From the NCBI GenBank assembly GCA_020055645.1, contig CM034546.1, forward strand, positions 81,158,001-81,222,000: a stretch of 64,000 nucleotides of DNA. The letters run 5' to 3'. The stretch is from Tomocerus qinae. Its lineage: Eukaryota; Arthropoda; Collembola; Entomobryomorpha; Tomoceridae. Positions 22,150 through 33,640 of this stretch are shown here, piece after piece (position 1 is the stretch's first letter; each line of letters begins with the position of its first letter). The position numbers and the translations under genes were made by a program. The notes beneath the pieces were generated by a model. It saw only the letters and a list, made by a program, of their open reading frames with translations. It did no database searches and was not told the origin of the DNA.

Positions 22150-23090
22150 GCAGAAAAAAGCTTTTTTCTGCTATAAGACACACAAAGTCTATTTACCAAT
22201 CTGAAGGCAAATTTGAATGCTGGGTTCGTGAAGGTTAGGTTCGTTAAAAATCAAAATTTTGGTTTTCCATTTTACAAATGTCCTAGGCATATTGCATATG
22301 TCCGGTCTGTACAAATTTCCTGTAACATATATAAGTAAAGCCGATTTTTTAGTGTGTATGATATGAACCTTTATAAAATTGTATGAAATAGATGAATCAA
22401 CCCTAACAGTATATTATTAATAATATTATGAATTGGGAAATGCTTGTTGATTAATGAATAGTAATAATAATATGAATAGTATTTCGTGGGATGAGTTACG
22501 TGCACACCTAGGTTGCTGAATTAGTGTCGACGAGTTCCAACCAACGATAGATTTTCTATGGAACATTTTTAATAATAAATTAATTAACTGTGTGAAGTTC
22601 AATTAGTAACAGATTCAATGTTGGCCTTAGACTGTCAATTAATTAGATAGACTGAAAATATGAAATAGAATTCCAAAATCGAAAAGGTAAATGTAACTCA
22701 AGGTGAGACTTGAAATAAATGATTAGGTGTTAACCGGTCGAGTAGTGGAAGATATCTGCCGCTTGGCTTTCCCATTAGGTGTACTTTTCTCGCGAATATT
22801 CTGAGTCTTCGTATCTCGTCTTTTTGTAGACTTTGGTCTGCATGCCTTGCTGTTGCCACTTGCGCATGCTTTATACGAGCTATTCGTAGCAAGTTTTCGA
22901 AATAGCCGACCGCAAGAAATGCCATTTTATTTTTCTAATTTGCGTTCACACAAATACAAATAAATGTTTGAACTAAGCAACTTGTACGTAGATACTTATT
23001 ACAAAAGTACCTATTAAACTTCTAAGCTTTGATTTAGAGAAGGTCTGTGTACTGGATGAGAACTAATATCTTTCCATCTGGATATTAGGA
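22150..23090. other. no recognisable gene apart from one short frame
   Basis: AT-rich sequence. The only frame worth noting is 22698-22925 minus. Confidence 0.4.
22698..22925 (-). CDS. unidentified 75-codon open frame
   Basis: Starts MAFLAVGYFENLLRIARIKH and is Arg/Lys/His rich with an amphipathic look; less AT-skewed than neighbours. No family recognised, no splice context, no repeat copy elsewhere in the window. It may be a chance frame or an exon. Confidence 0.2.
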   Translation of the reverse strand: MAFLAVGYFENLLRIARIKHAQVATARHADQSLQKDEIRRLRIFARKVHLMGKPSGRYLPLLDRLTPNHLFQVSP

Positions 23091-23104
23091 TGGGATATTT
23101 AAAT

Positions 23105-23370
23105 TTTTTGGATGGTGGTGGTGGGCTGAATGGGATATGTTGGTGATGGGCTGGATGGGATTTGTTGGTGATGGGCTGGATGGGATGTGTTGGTGATGAG
23201 CTGGATGGGATTTGTTGGTGATGGGCTGGATGGGATGTGTTGGTGATCGCTGGATTGGATGGCTTCGCCTATTTGGATGTTGGTGATGGGGTGGATGGGA
23301 TATTGATATTTTCTTGTGTGTTTGGTGATGATGGGGTTGGATGTTCCATCTTTTGGAGTGGATGGGATGT
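23105..23370. repeat. GATGGGCTGGATGGGAT minisatellite
   Basis: About ten imperfect units of roughly 25 bases, GATGGGCTGGATGGGAT + TTGTTGGT. Period drifts at the right end. A smaller cluster of the same words occurs at 11445-11560. Confidence 0.85.
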
Positions 23371-23519
23371 TTACCTACGACTTATATCTATGCTGCCAAG
23401 TGTTATTCTGTTTTATCCGATTGAGCAAATAAACTGCTTCCCCACACGCACCAGGTGGGTAGTGGAGGTTTCCTATAAAGAGTTTGAATTCGCATATAGG
23501 TCTTTTAATTAATTACCTC

Positions 23520-23756
23520 CAAAAGGTGGATATAACCCTTTACTACAGTCATCTTGTCCCATCCAGCATAGCAGGTTTGGGACTGAGGAATAATGGGATA
23601 ATTCGAAGAAAAGTTCCACATAAAAGTTGGAGTTCTCTTATAGGACCAAAAAATTACAATAAAAAACATTCAACTTTCTAATTGGTAGATAGGTGCTATA
23701 TTGCCAATTAAGGCTAACATGGCCTCAAAATGGTCCATTGTCAATTAATGGCAGTA
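23520..23756. repeat. dispersed repeat, inverted relative to 35066-35240
   Basis: The stretch GGACCATTTTGAGG with GTTAGCCTTAATTGGCAAT in reverse occurs here and directly at 35080-35125, and the CCTATAAGAGA/TCTCTTATAGGACC part also corresponds. No coding capacity. Confidence 0.6.
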
Positions 23757-23766
23757 TGTATGTTAA

Positions 23767-24948
23767 CGGCAATAAGTAAATTCAGGCATTAAGCTTAATG
23801 CCTAGGCAATAAGCTTAATGCCTAAAAATGCCCGGCATTAAGCTTAATGCCTAGTCTTTAAGCTTAAAGCCTAGGCATTAAGCTTAATGCCTGAATTTTA
23901 CTCGGCTTTAAGCTTAATGCCTGGTCTTATTGCCTGATTTGATTGGAAATCAATGTAAATAGAAAAAACTTAAGTCTAATACACACAGTCACACAGTCGA
24001 TGTGTATTTATGTAAAATGTAAATGTACACGGTTAGGGTTAGTCATTTAAAACAATATGGGATTTTTACATGTATTTTAATTTCATAAATTTTACAAAAA
24101 TGCTCTATGTTAACACCTAATCCATTCGGATTTCCCAGTAAGTAGAGCGTTAAAGAGTTGCATTGGAGATGTCAGGACTTATGTTCGAAATGTAAAGGAA
24201 CGACTACACGATAGAATTAGGACACATGTAAATCTATAAGTTTATAGTTTATTTAAATGAAATATGAATCGATCCGATTTACTCTAAAATACTGAGGTAA
24301 ATTATAATATTAGCGACGTGGTAGTGATTATTAAGTGGGTAGCGTTGGACTAATGATTATGGCACTCCTCATAAGTCATTGGCCAGGCCTAAGCATGGAT
24401 AACGATGACAATTTTTGACAATTGATATTTTTCCTTTGGATACACTTTAAATCACGCATTTACGAAACCATACCTCAAGACTCAAGATATTGCTGAACTG
24501 AAAGCACGAATTGTCGCCGAGGTTGCAAGGATTATACCGATGCAACTCTTTAACGCTCGACTTACTGGGAAATCCGAATGGAGGAGGTGTTAACATAGAG
24601 CATTTTTGTAAAATTTATGAAATTAAAATACATGTAAAAATCCCATATTGTTTTAAATGACTAACCCTAACCGTGTACATTTACATTTTACATAAATACA
24701 CATCGACTGTGTGTATTAGACTTAAGTTTTTTCTATTTACATTGATTTCCAATCAAATCAGGCAATAAGACCAGGCATCAAGCTTAATGCCGAGTAAAAT
24801 TCAGGCATTAAGCTTAATGCCTAGGCTTTAAGCTTAAAGACTAGGCTTTAAGCTTAAAGACTAGGCATTAAGCTTAATGCCGGGCATTTTTAGGCATTAA
24901 GCTTATTGCCTAGGCATTAAGCTTAATGCCTGAATTTACTTATTTCCG
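23767..24948. mobile_element. large palindromic element with GGCATTAAGCTTAATGCC sub-repeats
   Basis: The sequence is a near-perfect inverted repeat with arms of about 400 bases (to ~24165 and from ~24538). Outer parts carry 5-7 copies of the 18-bp palindrome GGCATTAAGCTTAATGCC with variants. TTAA flanks both ends (23763-23766 and 24949-24952); since TA lies within TTAA the true duplication may be TA. The loop and right arm have a mariner-type transposase tail (TQDIAELKARIVAEVARI then M-Q-L-F-N-A), and the left arm repeats the end of that tail in reverse. So it may be another foldback mariner relic like those at 32 and 34 kb. Confidence 0.7.
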
Positions 24949-24984
24949 TTAACATGTATAATGGTGGTTTAGGGTTCCGTAAAC

Positions 24985-25268
24985 CCAAAGTCAAGTGGTC
25001 ATGGTGGGTAAACGGATGAGTTGCCCGTACTCACACTTCAATTTAAAAACAAAAGTTGACCCTAGGTCGAACATTTCTTGATTCTCTATCAAATCAATGT
25101 AAAATCTCTACCTCTGCCACACCAAATTAGAAACCGTGAAGAGGACAATTGGAATTAATTTAAAAATCTATGTATAAGTACATTCAATTCATCGTACAAT
25201 ATTGCCCCGGAATACCCACTAGCTTTATTCATTAATAATAGGGCCTGGGCCCTGTGACCGGCTAGTTC
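24985..25268 (+). repeat. dispersed repeat, inverted copy at 33640-33945
   Basis: Shared words in opposite orientation are GTACTCACA, AAAACAAAAGTTGACCCTAGG, GCCCCGGAATA and GGGCCTGGGCCCTG. Both copies are non-coding. Confidence 0.65.
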
Positions 25269-25269
25269 C

Positions 25270-25780
25270 TTTATATTTTTTGGAAGTTTGATTTTCAAAT
25301 AACTTTTGTCAATGATTTCCTAAATACGTTCAATATTTTTCATAATTACTATTGTAATTGACATTAAAAACTGTAATTAAATTATGTAGTCGGCCTAGAT
25401 CCTAATCATAATAATAGTTTGAATGTGTACGTACAAACTCTGAGGTTTCTTTCATGAATAGGAACTTTCATAAGTCTATGGTTTTTAAAATGTTTTTTAC
25501 ATCTTCACGGGCTAAAATGCATTTTATGCTGTTATCTAATTTGTACATCCATTATTCACTATAAATGGATCGGTATAAACAATTTAGTTGCGAATGAGGA
25601 CGGAGCAACGAACGAACAAAGTTTGTTTATACGAATAAAGTTGTTCCTGTTTCGAGTCAATACCTTCTATTTGGTTAAATAATTACACTGCTAGTACTAA
25701 AGAAAAGGATACAGTATATTTAAAATCATAGTTAGTTTGGACCCAGTGTTAGGATTTGAAGCCACGTTGAAATCCAATAT
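25270..25780. other. upstream region of the protease gene
   Basis: AT-rich, no clear TATA box or initiator can be chosen by eye. A GAACGAACAAAG/TTTGTTTATACG stretch at 25605-25635 is present but unassigned. Confidence 0.3.
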
Positions 25781-25781
25781 C

Positions 25782-28700
25782 ATGCTTCGCTTAATTGTAA
25801 GCTTGAAATAATTAAATAGTAACACAAAAGGCAAATATATCTCAACAATTTAATTATTCTTCTTGCTCTCCAAAAATTTCTTTATAGATATTGTTTGCGA
25901 CAACGAATCTCGTGTCTTCTGCTGCCTATTATGATGCTGAGAACGTGGAAAGACATGCGAGACAAATGGACACGGACTACCCTATCGAAGAATATTTGGG
26001 TAAGACACGCGGACTACCCTAAGTTTCAAAAAAATGTATGGTAATTGTAATCGTGCTTTAGAAAACTGTGGAAAGACCCATCATGTTGGGAAAAATACCA
26101 TCAAGTTCATTACCCCATTTTACGAAACGAAGCAATATCCTCCTGGCATCTCGTGTAAATGGAATTTCATCGTAAGTCATTTGCGCATTTCATTCCACAC
26201 ATTACAATCTTTGAGAAATATCTAAATCATAACTGAAATCAGGGAGATGAAAAGTGCGTTCCGCATTTGAGCTGTAATTCTTTAGATTTACGGAAATTGG
26301 ATGATGACTGTTCTGATGAATATCTAAAAATCTCGGACGGATTAGGCGGAGAAAAAATATTTTGTGGAAAGAGCAAGCTTGAGAAACCTCTCAGGGCATC
26401 AGGCGGAGGAAGAGACTTGTACGTTTCCTTGAAAATTGGCGAAGAAGAGAAGTTCTCTGAAAAAACTGCAGGCGTGTTTTGTCAGGTCAAATGCAGCAGT
26501 GATGGCGGTATTCAAATTATTTAATGTTTTTATTAATGTAATTATTATAAAAAATTAGTGGAATTTTCTATTTTGTTCACAAATTAATAAAACGCATTAT
26601 GGTTTTTCAGAGGAGTTGGAAGTAACAGCACCTAAGAAAGAGGAATTCAGCTGTGGTAAGGATTCCCTGACATAATAAAAAACTCAGAACTAATATACAG
26701 GGTTAAATTTGACATTCTTCTGTGTTTTGAAAGTTTGTGGACTGCAGAATAAGGATGATCGTATTGTTGGAGGAGAAGATGCGGGACTAAACGAATTTCC
26801 GTAACTATTCAAAAATATTTAAAAGCTATAGTATTCTCTTGGTTATCTCCAAGAGAATTTTATTCGGTTTTATTCCTATTTCAGTTGGCAAGTCGCTATT
26901 GTTAATGCAGGGAAGAGGACTCCAAAATGTGGAGGTTCTGTAAGTTGTATAAAATAAATATTTTATTTGTCCGGGTTTTGATATATTTTCAATATTTTGA
27001 TAGGTTATTAACAATCAATGGATCCTCACTGGTAAGACAACTTATTAATCATTAAATAATTCGACACTAGGCAATGTTTGGTTACATGCTTTATAATTTG
27101 AATTTTATTTACGGCAATTGAATAACAGCGGCACATTGCTGGTATTTTGAAAAAACAAGGCCCAAAGATATTGAAGTTTTATGGCACGCAAGGATTCTTG
27201 ACCAGACTTTGAAAGCCAACTGGGTAGATGCAAAGCTCGGGTATGAAAATTGTAATCAAATTTTTGTTTTGGTCAATATAAATAACTTTTTACCGTAACA
27301 TTTAGGGAAAAGGGTTCGATTCAAGGAGCTGGCTACGGCATGAAATCTTACACCGATGAAGAAGAAGGGTCACAAAGATACAAAGTCTGTTTAAAACATA
27401 ACTAGTCATTAATCATTTGAATTTATATTAAGGAATGGGGGTTGCCTCATTGATTTAACTTTTTGAAGGTCGTGCAAATTATTAACCACCCTCTGTTCAC
27501 TACGAAGTATGATTACGACGTATCGCTTTTGAAACTGGATAGGAAAATCGATCTGACAACAGCCAATGCTCCCACGCCCATTTGTCTTCCGCCTATAAAC
27601 TACAATAATACTTTCGAAGATAAAGAAGCTACAGTCTCAGGCTGGGGCCTATCCCATCAAGATGGCGGAGGTACCACCCGTCTTTTGCAAAAATTGGTAG
27701 TTCCTGTCCTCGCAACTTCGAAATGTCAAAAGTGGATGCCATACAATTTAACTCCAAGGATGCTCTGCGCTGGATTCGAACAAGGTGTGTAACTTAACGA
27801 TATTCTTTATTGCCAATTGTTCAGTGTTGCTTTTATATTATGATATTTTCTATGGGATATATTTAATGGGTCCCTGAAAAAATTTAAAAGTCCCTGAAAA
27901 ATAATTGAAACGTCATTTGCTGATTTCGTCCCTTCGTTTTATTAATGGGTCCCTATGAAATTATTTAAAAAGTCCCTGCATATGTTGAAATAGTACATGG
28001 ACAAATAGTTGTGTTTACTTACTTAAAATAGTGAAAGTGAAAGTCGTTACTCTGAAATGTCATTACTAGTATAGTCATTACAATAAGTAATAGTATATCG
28101 ATAGCATTAGTTATAAGTAGCCCCTTCGTAGCCTAGTTGCACCATATTTGGAACAGAAGATATACACATTTTGAAAGTTGGCGTAAAATCTTAAAGAACA
28201 TCTCTTTTAATGTTTTTTAATTCCTTCGTTCGTTTCAAATAATTTTTTTAAAGGTGGAAGTGAAAAAATAAAAAATACACCCCCTTCATCAAAAATCAAA
28301 TTATGGGTTGAAATAAGGTAGAGGTTACGCAAATACCTCTTCATGTTATTGCTTTAATTAGGTTAGGTTTAGGTCCCTCAAAATTTGGGTCTGGTATGTC
28401 CTGTGTATTTAATGGCGCGATTTTTTAAATATGCAACCTCTGCCATACTTAGATACCAAATTTGGCTTACACGGACATTTTACTCTGTTTGCACTTTGCA
28501 CTAACAGTAGCACATTTCCATACTACTGCTTAAATTCACAGATCTTTGAGTCCATAAAGTAAGAAGGTCTCTATTAGATTCTTCTTAGGTCTCGTATTTT
28601 TTCAAAAAAGTCCAAATTAACCTTTTTGCAGCTGAATTTTGAAATATCTATGGGTATGTTTCCTCTGTATCGGAGCCCGGAGCTATGTTATGTTATGTTA

Positions 28701-29696
28701 GTTTAAGCAATAGAACAGAAGACAAGACGCGTCAATATTTTAATTGTGTATTGAGTTGGAGATAAACGAAAGATGCTGGACATAGTGAAATGTGTCGATT
28801 ATTTCAGCTTATTTGATTGTGCACCTCTAATCGTCTAACAGTCTAAGGCAAGGGCAAGGGTAATTAGAAATTAATACAAACTATGTTGTACCTCCAAGGT
28901 CTCAATCTTAACATAATATTCATTTCCTTATAGCCTTATACTAGAAATGACGTTGACGACACCTCACTAATTGGTCCATGTACCATTTCAGCATTTGTAG
29001 GGACTTTTTAAATAATTCCATAGGGACCCATTAATTAAACGAAGGGACATAGTCAGCAATTGACCGTTTCAATTATTTTTTAGGGACTTTTAAATTTTTT
29101 AAAAGACCCATTAAATAGCACCCATTTTTTATATTTAGTGTTCTATACAAAATGAGACGTTATGAGCCTTAGGCAACGCACATAATTTTTAGTGCAACCA
29201 CACATTTAACCTAACCTAACCTAACTCTCAATTTTTTTTCTTTTTAGGCTCTAAAGACGCCTGCAGTGTAAGGAGTTCTCAGTTAAAAAAACATTTTTAC
29301 GCAAAAGTTTAGGAAAATGGAGCCGAATAAAAAACGATTGTTTTATTTTAGGGAGACAGTGGAGGTCCATTGGGATTAAAAATGCCCAATAAACAATGGC
29401 AACAAATTGGAATCGTAAGTGATCATTTTATCTACTATGTATTTTCTGCTAAGAGCACTGAATACAACTTCAAATTTTTAGGTTTCTTGGGGAGAGGGAT
29501 GTGCTCAATTTCATCGACCAGGTTTATATTCTAGAGTCACAGGTTTCTAATATTACAACAAAACCATTTTTGCTTTATTATTCATAACTTATTTGGTTGC
29601 CAAGTTATATACTTTATTTTATCGTTGTAAATAGAATTGACCCAGTGGATCCAGCATCATGCTAGCGATGCCAAATGGTGCAGATCAAACAAATAA
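25782..29696 (+). CDS. secreted CUB-domain trypsin-like serine protease
   Basis: Fifteen exons, all with GT-AG introns in consistent phase, give 469 codons: 25782-25796, 25888-25999, 26062-26171, 26243-26507, 26611-26655, 26734-26800, 26885-26939, 27004-27031, 27129-27240, 27306-27384, 27469-27784, 29248-29267, 29352-29414, 29482-29542, 29635-29696. Residues 1-18 form a hydrophobic signal peptide (MLRLIILFATTNLVSSA). A CUB-like domain spans about 43-165 (ENCGK, YPPGISCKWNF, CSDEYLKISDG). Zymogen cleavage is expected at Arg192 before IVGGEDAG. The triad is His235 (AAHC), Asp313 (YDVSLL) and Ser411 (GDSGGP); Asp405 six residues before the Ser and the glycines in SWGEG and RPG predict Arg/Lys specificity. 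The protein would be secreted and act in digestion, venom/saliva or a clotting-type cascade; the sequence does not say which. Intron 11 holds a MULE-like element. Structure looks intact. Confidence 0.95.
27854..29123. mobile_element. MULE-like non-autonomous element, copy 1 (in protease intron 11)
   Basis: Ends begin GGGATATATTTAATGGG (left) and read GGGTGCTATTTAATGGG from the right; next on both sides are TCCCTGAAAAAATTTAAAAG-type words. Flanks are ATTTTCTAT (27845-27853) and ATTTTTTAT (29124-29132), a 9-bp duplication with one mismatch. No transposase is encoded. The 9-bp duplication and long arms point to the Mutator superfamily. Copy 2 is at 59557-60599. Confidence 0.85.
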
Positions 29697-29769
29697 CTTT
29701 GATTAATTATCAATAATATTTAACGTTTCCTCAATTCACAATTTATTTATACGTAAGTATACTGATATG

Positions 29770-30227
29770 TGGTAGGATGGGAGGGATAGGAACTGGGAGG
29801 GATATGGCTCTCAGACTGCATTGGGAGATATAATATGTGGTCATACTTACAGATAATTACTAAACGGTAATATCCAGAGAGAGATGATGCTGGCACCAAT
29901 TGATTGAAACTAGGTTAATTAGCCTAGATTTGAAATATTATTAAGATCGGACATCGCATTCTAAAGATATAACATAAATTCACTCTTACAAGTTTATAGC
30001 TTTTATCGCAATGTCTTTTGATTAGAATGTCCGATCTTAATACTATATTGTCAAATCTGGGCTAATTAACCTAGCTTTAATCGATGGTGCTTATTGGTGC
30101 TAGTATCATCTTTCTAGGTACTACCGTTTAGTAATTATCATGTAATTATAACCGCAGATATCCCTCTCAGTCTAGTCTGAGAAAGTCACTATATCCATCA
30201 CAGTCTCCTATCCCTCCCAGTCTACCA
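29770..30227. mobile_element. MITE with ~210-bp inverted repeats
   Basis: Arms begin TGGTAGGATGGGAGGGATAGG and, from the right, TGGTAGACTGGGAGGGATAGG. Both contain TTAATTAGCC/GGCTAATTAA and AAGATCGGACAT words. Flanks TATG (29766-29769) and TATC (30228-30231) suggest a 4-bp duplication. CTGGGAGGGATAT is also found in the Ginger-like arms at 11.7 and 13.2 kb, so it may be a relative. Confidence 0.75.
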
Positions 30228-30239
30228 TATCTGTAAAAT

Positions 30240-30490
30240 CAATATTTTCTGTAATAATAAATATTTCTTGGGTATAATTAAAATGCAAATGAAACAAATA
30301 AATAATCCTTCTCATACACAACAAATATATTGTAACTGCTCAACGCCATAAAACCAACGGAGCTCGGAGCAATAGATAAGTAGTACATGTAACTATGATG
30401 TAACTACCTATCTATAGATCTTTATAGGTAGGTTTTTTCATCTTTACATTTCTGTTACCCGACTGGCAGAATCGGTACAGCACCTAGCTT
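30240..30490. other. no recognisable gene
   Basis: Short AT-rich gap between two MITEs; TAGGTAGTTACAT/ATGTAACTACCTA words near 30385-30410 form a small palindrome. Confidence 0.3.
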
Positions 30491-30498
30491 TGTATTCA

Positions 30499-31395
30499 CA
30501 GTGTACAAAAAACCAATTACCACTTACCAGTGGTAAGTGGTTTTTAATGGTATTTTACGTTAAATACTACTACCTAAAAAGTAGTGGTAAGTAGTATAAA
30601 TGTTAAAAAATAGTTTCATTTCATTTCGTGTTTGACTTCTGAATAAAATTCGGTGCCAAAGTATGAAATAGCTTAGCAGATGATCATTGTTGTCACAAAT
30701 TGATAAGTGTTCATCAATCAGAGTAGGATTCAACTAATGGGGACGCTAACAACCCTTGCTGATTGAGAAATTAATTGCAATTAAATTAGCATCAATATTA
30801 AATGGGCGATACCAAAGTTGGTGTAGGCATGGTAAAGTTGGTCCTTCCGGGCATATTGAAATTGGAATTTCACTTTTTTTCATCGTGGATCTAAATTGAA
30901 CGATTTAGATCCACGGCTTATGACCAAGCCATGGTCAAAATTTGGTTGCTCCTAGGAACGTGACGTCATACATATCTGAGGTCATAATAGCCGTGGATCT
31001 AAATCGTTCAATTTAGATCCACGATGAAAAAAAGTGAAATTCCATTTTCAATATACCCGGAACGCCCAACTTTATTATGTAAACCATCTCACTATGACTA
31101 CACAAACTTTGGGCGGTACCAAATACAATCTTTCTTTCTTAATTTTTTTATAACTTTTGGTGCGCAATCAAATAAATATGATTAATTTAATTGACTAAGG
31201 GGCTAATTGAAAATATTTCATATAAAATAAAGTTTTAAAGCTTATATTTTAGGAAGTCTAGTGTATCTGTTCTGTACTCAGCTGTCTAATCAATCGCTAA
31301 AATTTACCATTTTTACTAATGCATTTTACCATTAAGTGCATTTTTACCACTGTGATGGTAAAAAAGGCTATAAAAAGTGTAAATTTTGTACGCTG
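30499..31395. mobile_element. hAT-type MITE, second copy, with a nested element
   Basis: Flanked by the 8-bp duplication TGTATTCA (30491-30498, 31396-31403). Ends CAGTGTACAAAA and TTTTGTACGCTG match the copy at 11999-12585, in reverse orientation. It is about 310 bases longer because of the insertion at 30814-31111. Confidence 0.9.
30814..31111. mobile_element. 298-bp hairpin-rich element nested in the hAT MITE
   Basis: Comparison with the uninterrupted copy near 12255 shows the insertion site: GCGATACC before (30806-30813) and GCGGTACC after (31112-31119), an 8-bp duplication with one change. Ends carry AAAGTTGGTGTA and the reverse AAAGTTTGTGTA. Inside each arm is a perfect hairpin, CGTGGATCTAAAT...ATTTAGATCCACG with a 6-base loop. 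Confidence 0.8.
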
Positions 31396-31529
31396 TGTAT
31401 TCACTAATTGTATTAATGTATTGTCACCATATTATACTACTAAACTAAAGTATGACTTAGGAATATTTTAAACAAATTAAATTTCATTTACAAAAAACTT
31501 ATCCCATTCAAATTATTTAATACTAGTGA

Positions 31530-32095
31530 ACCCCGCTAAGAGGCGAAACTTGCACTCAACAGAGTTTCAGTGGGCACTCATAACAGTAACAAAAACAATT
31601 CCAAAAAAATCTTTGGTATTTCACTTTTAAGTTATGTTGAATCAGTACTGTTATTTAATTTCAAAAAAGGTATGTAAACTGATACAAAGAAATTAAGGGG
31701 GCAGTAAAAAGTAAGAACAGCTCTACTAAAAAAATGCCATAAACAAATTTGTCGATATAGCAGAACCAATTTGGATTTAAGGTTTTGAAAAGCGAATTAA
31801 TACGCACATTAAGATCATTACAAAATGTCCCCTTTCGCTAATCATTTCCCATTGAATCAATAATCAATTTATGTAAATTTCTATTATTGTTTTGATGTTA
31901 TAATTTTTATGAAACTACTCATTTCGATGGTTTAGAGGAAGTGAGCGTGCGGATTTTGCTTTTAAGGAACCTGCATATATTACGTGTATAGTTGTTGCGG
32001 GGGGGAAGTACTCAAAAGTGTTACAGTCAGAACTTGCGTTACACATGGCGGATGGGGTTCTGCGTAACGTAATGTATGCAGATTTCCTAGGTTCT
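31530..32095 (+). repeat. dispersed repeat, direct copy at 36425-37255
   Basis: Starts TAGTGAACCCCGCTAAG and shares AGTAACAAAAACAATT, AGCAGAACCAATTTGGAT, TTCGCTAATCATTTCC and the end CCTGCATATATTACG with the second copy. No coding capacity. The last ~125 bases (31968-32093) are a small inverted-repeat unit, AACCTGCATATATTACGT with its reverse. Confidence 0.75.
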
Positions 32096-32225
32096 CCCTA
32101 CCACACACGTACATACATACAGGGTGGCGCAGAATGATGTATACATGAACTTTGACCTTTAATAACTGACGATCGGTTAAGTGTATTGCAATGATATGCA
32201 CATCATGCGAAAGAGCATACGTTTT

Positions 32226-32699
32226 TTAATCAGATTTCTGAGTTTGAAGATCCTCCGTCTCCAGGCACCGCCGTAATCGCTCCAGCACTGACCGACCTGT
32301 TTTTTTTTTAAATTTTTCTGATTTATTTCCCATTTCCGTAACGATGCTTTCGCGTAGTTGCAATAATGTTGATGGCTTTTCGGCATGACCATTAACCTCG
32401 ACGATTCCCCAAAGACTGAAATCACATGGTATTAGGTCCGGTGATTTTGGTGGCCATGAAACCGGTGCTCCCCTACCAATCCATCTGTCAGGGAAGTGGG
32501 TATCAAACCGTTTGTGGAAGCCGGAATACGGCGGTGCCCCATCTTTCACAATGACTAAAAGATTGTGAATGTGATTTGGAATTACTTGAATTAAGTCATT
32601 TAGCATTGCTAAACACTGATCCCCATTGCAGGTTCCATCAAAAAACAGGTTAGAGGATTCCGCCTGACCACAATCCTGCCCGACAGCAAATTGTTTCAC
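32226..32699 (-). pseudogene. mariner-type transposase C-terminal half
   Basis: Minus strand: IVKDGAPPYSGFHKRFDTHF gives the second Asp region, then WIGRGAPVSWPPKSPDLIP with CDFSLWG for the last catalytic Asp block, then a helical tail to a stop at 32226. The N-terminal DNA-binding half is missing. Relatives are insect mariner elements with an SPDLTPxDFFLWG signature. Confidence 0.9.
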
Positions 32700-32834
32700 T
32701 CTTTAACTGTGATGGAGTAACGAGTTACGAACGGTATTTAGTTAAATAACTTAATTAGCCAGCTATTAATTAATTCCAAATCACAATCGTTTAGTCATTG
32801 TGCAAGGCGTGACATCGACACATTTCAGACTTGA

Positions 32835-33132
32835 TGCTAGAGAATGGTTTGATACCCACTTCCCTGGCAGATGGATTGGTAGGGGAGCACCGGTTTCATG
32901 GCCACCAAAATCACCGGACCTAACACACCATGTGATTTCAGTCTTTGGGGAATCGTCGAGGTTAATGGTCATGCCGAAAAGCCATCAACATTATTGCAAC
33001 TACGCGAAAGCATCGTTACGGAAATGGGAAATAAATCAGAAAAATTTAAAAAAAAAAACAGGTCGGTCAGTGCTGGAGCGATTACGGCGGTGCCTGGAGA
33101 CGGAGGATCTTCAAACTCAGAAATCTGATTAA
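32835..33132 (+). pseudogene. second inverted copy of the mariner transposase end
   Basis: Plus strand: FPGRWIGRGAPVSWPPKSPD, then a frame slip within the CDFSLWG block (the other frame, from 32898, carries it on), then the same tail. A run of A residues near 33048-33058 differs by length from the left copy. Confidence 0.85.
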
Positions 33133-33239
33133 AAAACGTATGCTCTTTCGCATGGTGTGCATATCATTTCAATACACTTAACCAATCGTCAGTTATTAAA
33201 GGTCAAAGTTCATGTATACATCATTCTGCGCCACCCGTA

Positions 33240-33640
33240 TATATATAAATATATATAGACAGGTAAATTTATTGCTTTATCCAGTCTATGATAATATAGA
33301 GAGATTGATCGCAAAGTGCGAAGTTTTGATGTGTACAATGCAATGGCTTGAAATTCTTCTGGTTCGGACGTGTAGGGATTTGACGAATTTAGTGCGCTAT
33401 TGTGCTTGGTGCTTAGCTGCGTTTTAGAATTGGGGAAAATTAACACAGAAGTACAAACATACAAACGGAATTGTCACGTGACTAACTTTTTCCGTTTATC
33501 TAATACTAGGCGGTCACAGGACCCAGGTCCTGTCGTACATGGGGCTAGTACTTCTACAAACAATTTTGTAGGAACTGGTTTGCAGTAGGCCAATTACACC
33601 AGTATTCAGATGGGTTCAACACTAATAATATAATGTATAG
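33240..33640. other. no recognisable gene
   Basis: AT-rich with a TATATA run near 33240. GGTCACAGGACCCAGGTCC near 33512 resembles the GGGCCTGGGCCC end of the repeat at 33640-33945. Confidence 0.3.

Larger units (their letters stand above)
32120..33237. mobile_element. palindromic mariner-like element (two inverted 3' halves)
   Basis: Ends CAGGGTGGCGCAGAATGATG and its reverse, flanked by TA (32118-32119, 33238-33239). Arms of about 390 bases (to ~32512 and from ~32848) both contain the 3' end of a mariner transposase gene pointing to the outside. The left half is longer. Confidence 0.85.

Noticed and set aside
23763..24952. piggyBac or Kolobok element because of TTAA flanks
   Set aside because: A mariner-type tail in the loop and TA inside TTAA leave the superfamily undecided; no piggyBac or Kolobok protein is visible.
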